This document shows positions 25,105 through 27,306 of a stretch of 27,306 nucleotides of DNA, piece by piece. The notes beneath the pieces were generated by a model. That model ran no database searches, was not told the origin of the DNA, and saw nothing but the letters and a program-made list of their open reading frames with translations. The stretch lies in NCBI GenBank assembly GCA_964457415.1, contig CAYWFB010000017.1:1-27306 (forward strand), written 5' to 3'. The DNA is from Fimenecus sp964457415 (lineage in GTDB: Bacteria > Bacillota > Clostridia > Oscillospirales > Acutalibacteraceae). Numbering within the stretch: position 1 is the first letter of the stretch; the number at the start of each line of letters is the position of its first letter. The translations under genes were made by a program, and so were the position numbers.

Positions 25105-25140
25105 TAAAAAATCAGTAATGATTATGACACCATTACTGAT
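25105..25140 (-). terminator. Lysine riboswitch terminator
   Basis: ATCAGTAATG and CATTACTGAT form a perfect ten-pair stem with a ten-base loop (25111-25140), followed on the minus strand by a T-run and ATAAC. It lies between the aptamer and the asd ribosome-binding site. Confidence 0.9.
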
Positions 25141-25345
25141 AAAAATACATAGGTATTATGGTTTTCATAATACGAAAGCACTCCATCAAATAATGATGAC
25201 AGTTGCATTACTGTTAATAATACAACCAGAAAAACCAAATCCCAAGCCCTGTTTTTTCTTCGGCAACAAACCCTTTCACACTTTATCAAAAACCCTTGGG
25301 AGTTTCAAAAGTGATACTGATTTTTGTTGCGCCTCAATCGCTCTA
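25105..25345 (-). ncRNA. Lysine riboswitch (L box)
   Basis: On the minus strand, starting near 25345, the conserved L-box landmarks appear in order: GAGGCGC, AGTA, GTGTGAAAGG, TTGCCGAAG, CTGG, ACTGTCAT and TGGAGTGCT. They are followed by a P5-like hairpin, GTATTATG with CATAATAC. A perfect terminator ends the element (25111-25140 plus T-run). Lysine binding should favour the terminator and switch off asd, dapA, dapB and the ACT gene. The downstream lysine pathway fully agrees with this assignment. Confidence 0.93.
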
Positions 25346-25352
25346 ATATAAT
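25324..25352 (+). promoter_or_regulatory. Probable promoter of queA
   Basis: TTGTTG (25324-25329), a 17-base spacer and TATAAT (25347-25352) face queA. The -10 hexamer overlaps the -10 of the opposite lysine-operon promoter by five bases. The leader would be about 58 bases. Confidence 0.55.
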
Positions 25353-25377
25353 ACCATATATAAAGCAATTGTGTCAA
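25348..25377 (-). promoter_or_regulatory. Promoter of the lysine-riboswitch operon
   Basis: On the minus strand TTGACA (25372-25377) is followed by 18 bases and TATTAT (25348-25353), preceded by TGG (extended -10). Transcription starts near 25341, just at the 5' edge of the aptamer. Confidence 0.8.
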
Positions 25378-25416
25378 ACATTTTTAACATTTTCTATATT
25401 TTTACGGAGAAACATA

Positions 25417-26445
25417 ATGAAAAAATCTGATTTTTACTACGAATTGCCCAAAGAACTCATAGCGCAAACTCCAATTGAGCCCCGCGACCATTCAAAAATG
25501 ATGGTTTTATCGCGCGAAAATAAGTCAATTGAACATAAGCATTTCTATGATTTTATTGATTATCTTAACGAGGGTGACTGCTTAATTCTCAACAATACAA
25601 GAGTTTTACCGGCGCGTATGTACGGTGTAAAAAAAGATACTGGTGCAATAGTTGAGTTCTTGCTTTTAAACAACCTCGGCAATGACCGTTGGGAAACCAT
25701 TACGGGACCCGGTAAACGTGCAAAGGTTGATGCAGAATTCACTTTTGGCGATGGTTTACTTACGTGTAAAATTGAAGAAGTTCTTGAAAATGGCAACAGA
25801 ATTGCAAAATTCTGCTACAATGCGTCAAATATATATGAGGTGCTTGATAAAATCGGTGAAATGCCTCTGCCACATTATATTACCGAAAAGCTTGAAGATA
25901 AAGAACGTTATCAGACTGTTTACTCAAAGGAATTGGGTTCTGCCGCGGCGCCAACAGCAGGTCTACATTTTACTGATGAAATTCTTGAAAAAATCAATAA
26001 AAAAGGTATCAAAATCGGTTATGTAACCTTACATGTAGGTATCGGCACATTCCGTCCCGTAAAAGCGGAAAATATTGAAGACCATCAGATGCATTCTGAA
26101 CATTATCAAATCCCAAAAGAAACCGCAGATTTAATTAACGAAACCAAGAAAAATGGTGGCAGAGTAATTGCGGTAGGTACAACTTGTTGTAGAACACTTG
26201 AAAGTGTTATGAATTCACAAGGCGAAATGAAAGAATTTGACGACTGGACAAGTATTTTTATTTATCCTGGGTATAAATTTATGTGTATCGATGCTCTGCT
26301 TACAAACTTTCATTTGCCTGAAAGCACATTAATAATGCTTGTATCTGCATTTTATAACAGAGAAAGCGTTTTAGAAGCCTATAACACCGCCGTAAATGAA
26401 AAATACAGATTTTTCTCATTTGGCGATTGTATGCTCATTCTGTGA
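25417..26445 (+). CDS. queA: S-adenosylmethionine:tRNA ribosyltransferase-isomerase
   Basis: QueA transfers and isomerises the ribosyl group of SAM onto 7-aminomethyl-7-deazaguanine in tRNA, giving epoxyqueuosine. The 342-residue protein starts with the family opening SDFYYELPKELIAQTPIEPRD, kept here as YYELPKELIAQTPIEPRD, and contains NNTRVLPARM, the PLPHYI stretch, ERYQTVYS, GSAAAPTAGLHFT, LHVGIGTFRPV and the C-terminal LLTNFHLPESTL. ATG 25417 has GGAGA seven bases upstream; a longer in-frame reading from 25324 runs through promoter sequence and is rejected. It is a single-gene unit ending in its own terminator; no other queuosine gene is visible. Confidence 0.97.
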   Translation: MKKSDFYYELPKELIAQTPIEPRDHSKMMVLSRENKSIEHKHFYDFIDYLNEGDCLILNNTRVLPARMYGVKKDTGAIVEFLLLNNLGNDRWETITGPGKRAKVDAEFTFGDGLLTCKIEEVLENGNRIAKFCYNASNIYEVLDKIGEMPLPHYITEKLEDKERYQTVYSKELGSAAAPTAGLHFTDEILEKINKKGIKIGYVTLHVGIGTFRPVKAENIEDHQMHSEHYQIPKETADLINETKKNGGRVIAVGTTCCRTLESVMNSQGEMKEFDDWTSIFIYPGYKFMCIDALLTNFHLPESTLIMLVSAFYNRESVLEAYNTAVNEKYRFFSFGDCMLIL

Positions 26446-26458
26446 CCGATAAATCCAG

Positions 26459-26499
26459 TTACCAAGCGGTATTTTAAGATTACCGTTTGGTAATTTTTT
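26459..26499 (+). terminator. Terminator of queA
   Basis: TTACCAAGCGGTA (26459-26471) pairs with TACCGTTTGGTAA (26481-26493), one G-U pair, followed by six T. It isolates queA from the pair of genes downstream. Confidence 0.9.
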
Positions 26500-26547
26500 A
26501 ATTTTACCGATGTTTACGGGATATAGGATTTAATTGTGCATACACTA

Positions 26548-26582
26548 TTGACAATATCACGGTATCGTGATATAATTATATC
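26548..26582 (+). promoter_or_regulatory. Near-consensus promoter with nested palindromes (probable operator)
   Basis: TTGACA (26548-26553), exactly 17 bases and TATAAT (26571-26576) form a perfect vegetative promoter. An inverted repeat ATATCACG / CGTGATAT (26554-26561 and 26566-26573) fills the spacer and enters the -10. A perfect 14-base palindrome GATATAATTATATC (26569-26582) covers the -10 and the start region. Such placement is typical of a repressor site; the helix-turn-helix product of the second gene is the obvious candidate ligand (inference). Confidence 0.8.
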
Positions 26583-26605
26583 GAAGAAATTAAGGAGTTG
26601 TTGTT

Positions 26606-26860
26606 ATGCCTGTTTTATCACGATTTTACGGAATTATTATCAGAATGTATTTTTTACAAAGTGAGCATAATCCGCCGCATATTCACGCGATATATAATGA
26701 TGATGTTGCGGCTATTGATTTTATGACAGGTAAAGTTCTTGAAGGGCACCTACCTCAAAAAGCTATGAATATGGTTCAGGAATGGATTTCAATTCATAGA
26801 GAAGACCTTAAAATAATTTGGGAGACACAGGAATTTAAGAACTTACCGCCATTAGAATAA
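26606..26860 (+). CDS. DUF4160 family protein
   Basis: This 84-residue protein has the DUF4160 hallmark HNPPHIHAIY (residues about 21-30), preceded by an N-terminal GIIIRMYFLQ strand and followed by AAIDFMTGKVLEG. A C-terminal helix contains MNMVQEWISIHREDL. The His-rich motif suggests metal binding or catalysis, but no biochemical function is established to my knowledge. DUF4160 genes commonly lie next to DUF2442 genes and the pair has been suggested to be toxin-antitoxin-like. TAAGGAG (26590-26596) lies nine bases before the ATG. It is the first gene of a two-gene unit, 11 bases before the next. Confidence 0.85.
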   Translation: MPVLSRFYGIIIRMYFLQSEHNPPHIHAIYNDDVAAIDFMTGKVLEGHLPQKAMNMVQEWISIHREDLKIIWETQEFKNLPPLE

Positions 26861-26871
26861 GGAGGGTTTGT

Positions 26872-27306
26872 ATGTTTCATAAGATTAAAAATGTATCTCC
26901 GCTGCCTGAATATAAATTAAGTGTTCAATTTGCCGAAGGTGTTACTAAAATCTATGATGTAAAACCTCTGTTTGAAAAAATTCCCATTTTTAAATCGCTT
27001 GAAAGTAATAACGATTTTGGCAATGTATATGTTGATGTCGGCGGTTATGGTATTATTTGGAATGATGAACTTGATTTATCCTGCGATGAGTTGTGGGAGA
27101 ACGGTGTAGAGGTGGAAACACCATTTGACGGATTGATAGCTTTTTCTGATGCTACTGAGTTATGGGGTCTTAACGAAAGCACACTTCGTAAGGCAATTTC
27201 TTACGGTAAGCTAATAAACGGCGTTGATGTTTGTAAATTCGGAAAACAATGGGTTGTTTCAATTGAGGCTATGAAACGGGAATACGGTAATATTACCAAT
27301 CGGTAA
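26872..27306 (+). CDS. DUF2442 protein with C-terminal helix-turn-helix
   Basis: The 144-residue protein has an N-terminal DUF2442 domain (about 1-82): KNVSPLPEYKLSVQFAEGVTKIYD, kept here as PLPEYKLSVQFAEGV, then VKPLFEKIPIFKSL and the conserved end YGIIWNDELDLSCDELWENG. After a short linker, residues about 93-140 look like a DNA-binding helix-turn-helix of the excisionase/MerR type: FSDATELWGLNESTLRKAI, then VCKFGKQWVVSIEAM. The combination suggests the antitoxin or autorepressor of the pair. A strong AAGGAGGG precedes the ATG. The stop codon is the last three bases of the window, so the gene is complete but its downstream context is unseen. Confidence 0.83.
   Translation: MFHKIKNVSPLPEYKLSVQFAEGVTKIYDVKPLFEKIPIFKSLESNNDFGNVYVDVGGYGIIWNDELDLSCDELWENGVEVETPFDGLIAFSDATELWGLNESTLRKAISYGKLINGVDVCKFGKQWVVSIEAMKREYGNITNR

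Noticed and set aside
25118..25416. Open frames on the plus strand through the riboswitch region, including an extension of QueA
   Set aside because: They read through the antisense of the lysine riboswitch and the promoters; QueA begins at ATG 25417 with its own ribosome-binding site.
1..27306. CRISPR array, tRNA, rRNA, prophage or complete insertion sequence
   Set aside because: No spaced direct repeats, tRNA-like cloverleaf, rRNA signature, transposase or phage gene was seen.

Overview
This is an AT-rich chromosomal window from an endospore-forming, low-GC Gram-positive bacterium, most likely class Clostridia (gut Oscillospiraceae/Ruminococcaceae-like). The evidence is a complete spoIIIAA-AH sporulation operon, a Tyr T-box, an L-box lysine riboswitch, strong Shine-Dalgarno sequences, and the Firmicutes gene order nusB - xseA - xseB - ispA - dxs - tlyA - nadK - argR - recN. 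The lineage call is inference; no rRNA gene is present.

Layout. (1) 1-2911: the last 13 codons of uvrB, then complete uvrA (nucleotide excision repair), ending at a terminator shared with the convergent gene. (2) 2910-5740, minus strand: a large YfhO-family membrane protein with its own strong sigma-A-type promoter. (3) 5789-10449: eight spoIIIA genes, tightly packed and often overlapping, encoding the mother-cell half of the channel between mother cell and forespore. (4) 10481-19894: a vegetative housekeeping operon with a new promoter and an unusual leader: nusB, a TsaD/Kae1-like paralog, exonuclease VII (xseA, xseB), isoprenoid genes (ispA, dxs), tlyA, nadK, argR, recN. (5) 19896-21434: promoter, Tyr T-box and tyrS, followed by a GC-rich palindrome and a 93-codon remnant of a D-Ala-D-Ala ligase. 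(6) 21841-25377, minus strand: asd - dapA - dapB - a stand-alone double-ACT protein, behind a lysine riboswitch. (7) 25324-26499: queA, whose probable promoter overlaps the divergent riboswitch promoter. (8) 26548-27306: a near-consensus promoter with nested palindromes driving a DUF4160 gene and a DUF2442-HTH gene, a toxin-antitoxin-like pair.

Most of the window is ordinary conserved chromosome. The points most worth a second look are: the nusB leader, which looks like a terminator/antiterminator switch with a boxA-like loop ahead of the gene for an antitermination factor; the DUF4160/DUF2442-HTH module with operator-like palindromes inside its promoter; the stand-alone aspartokinase-type ACT protein in the lysine riboswitch operon; the divergent TsaD paralog; the overlapping asd/queA promoters; the 74-base spoIIIAA/spoIIIAB overlap; and the ddl remnant beside a GC-rich palindromic element. 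None of these could be tested here by search or folding software.
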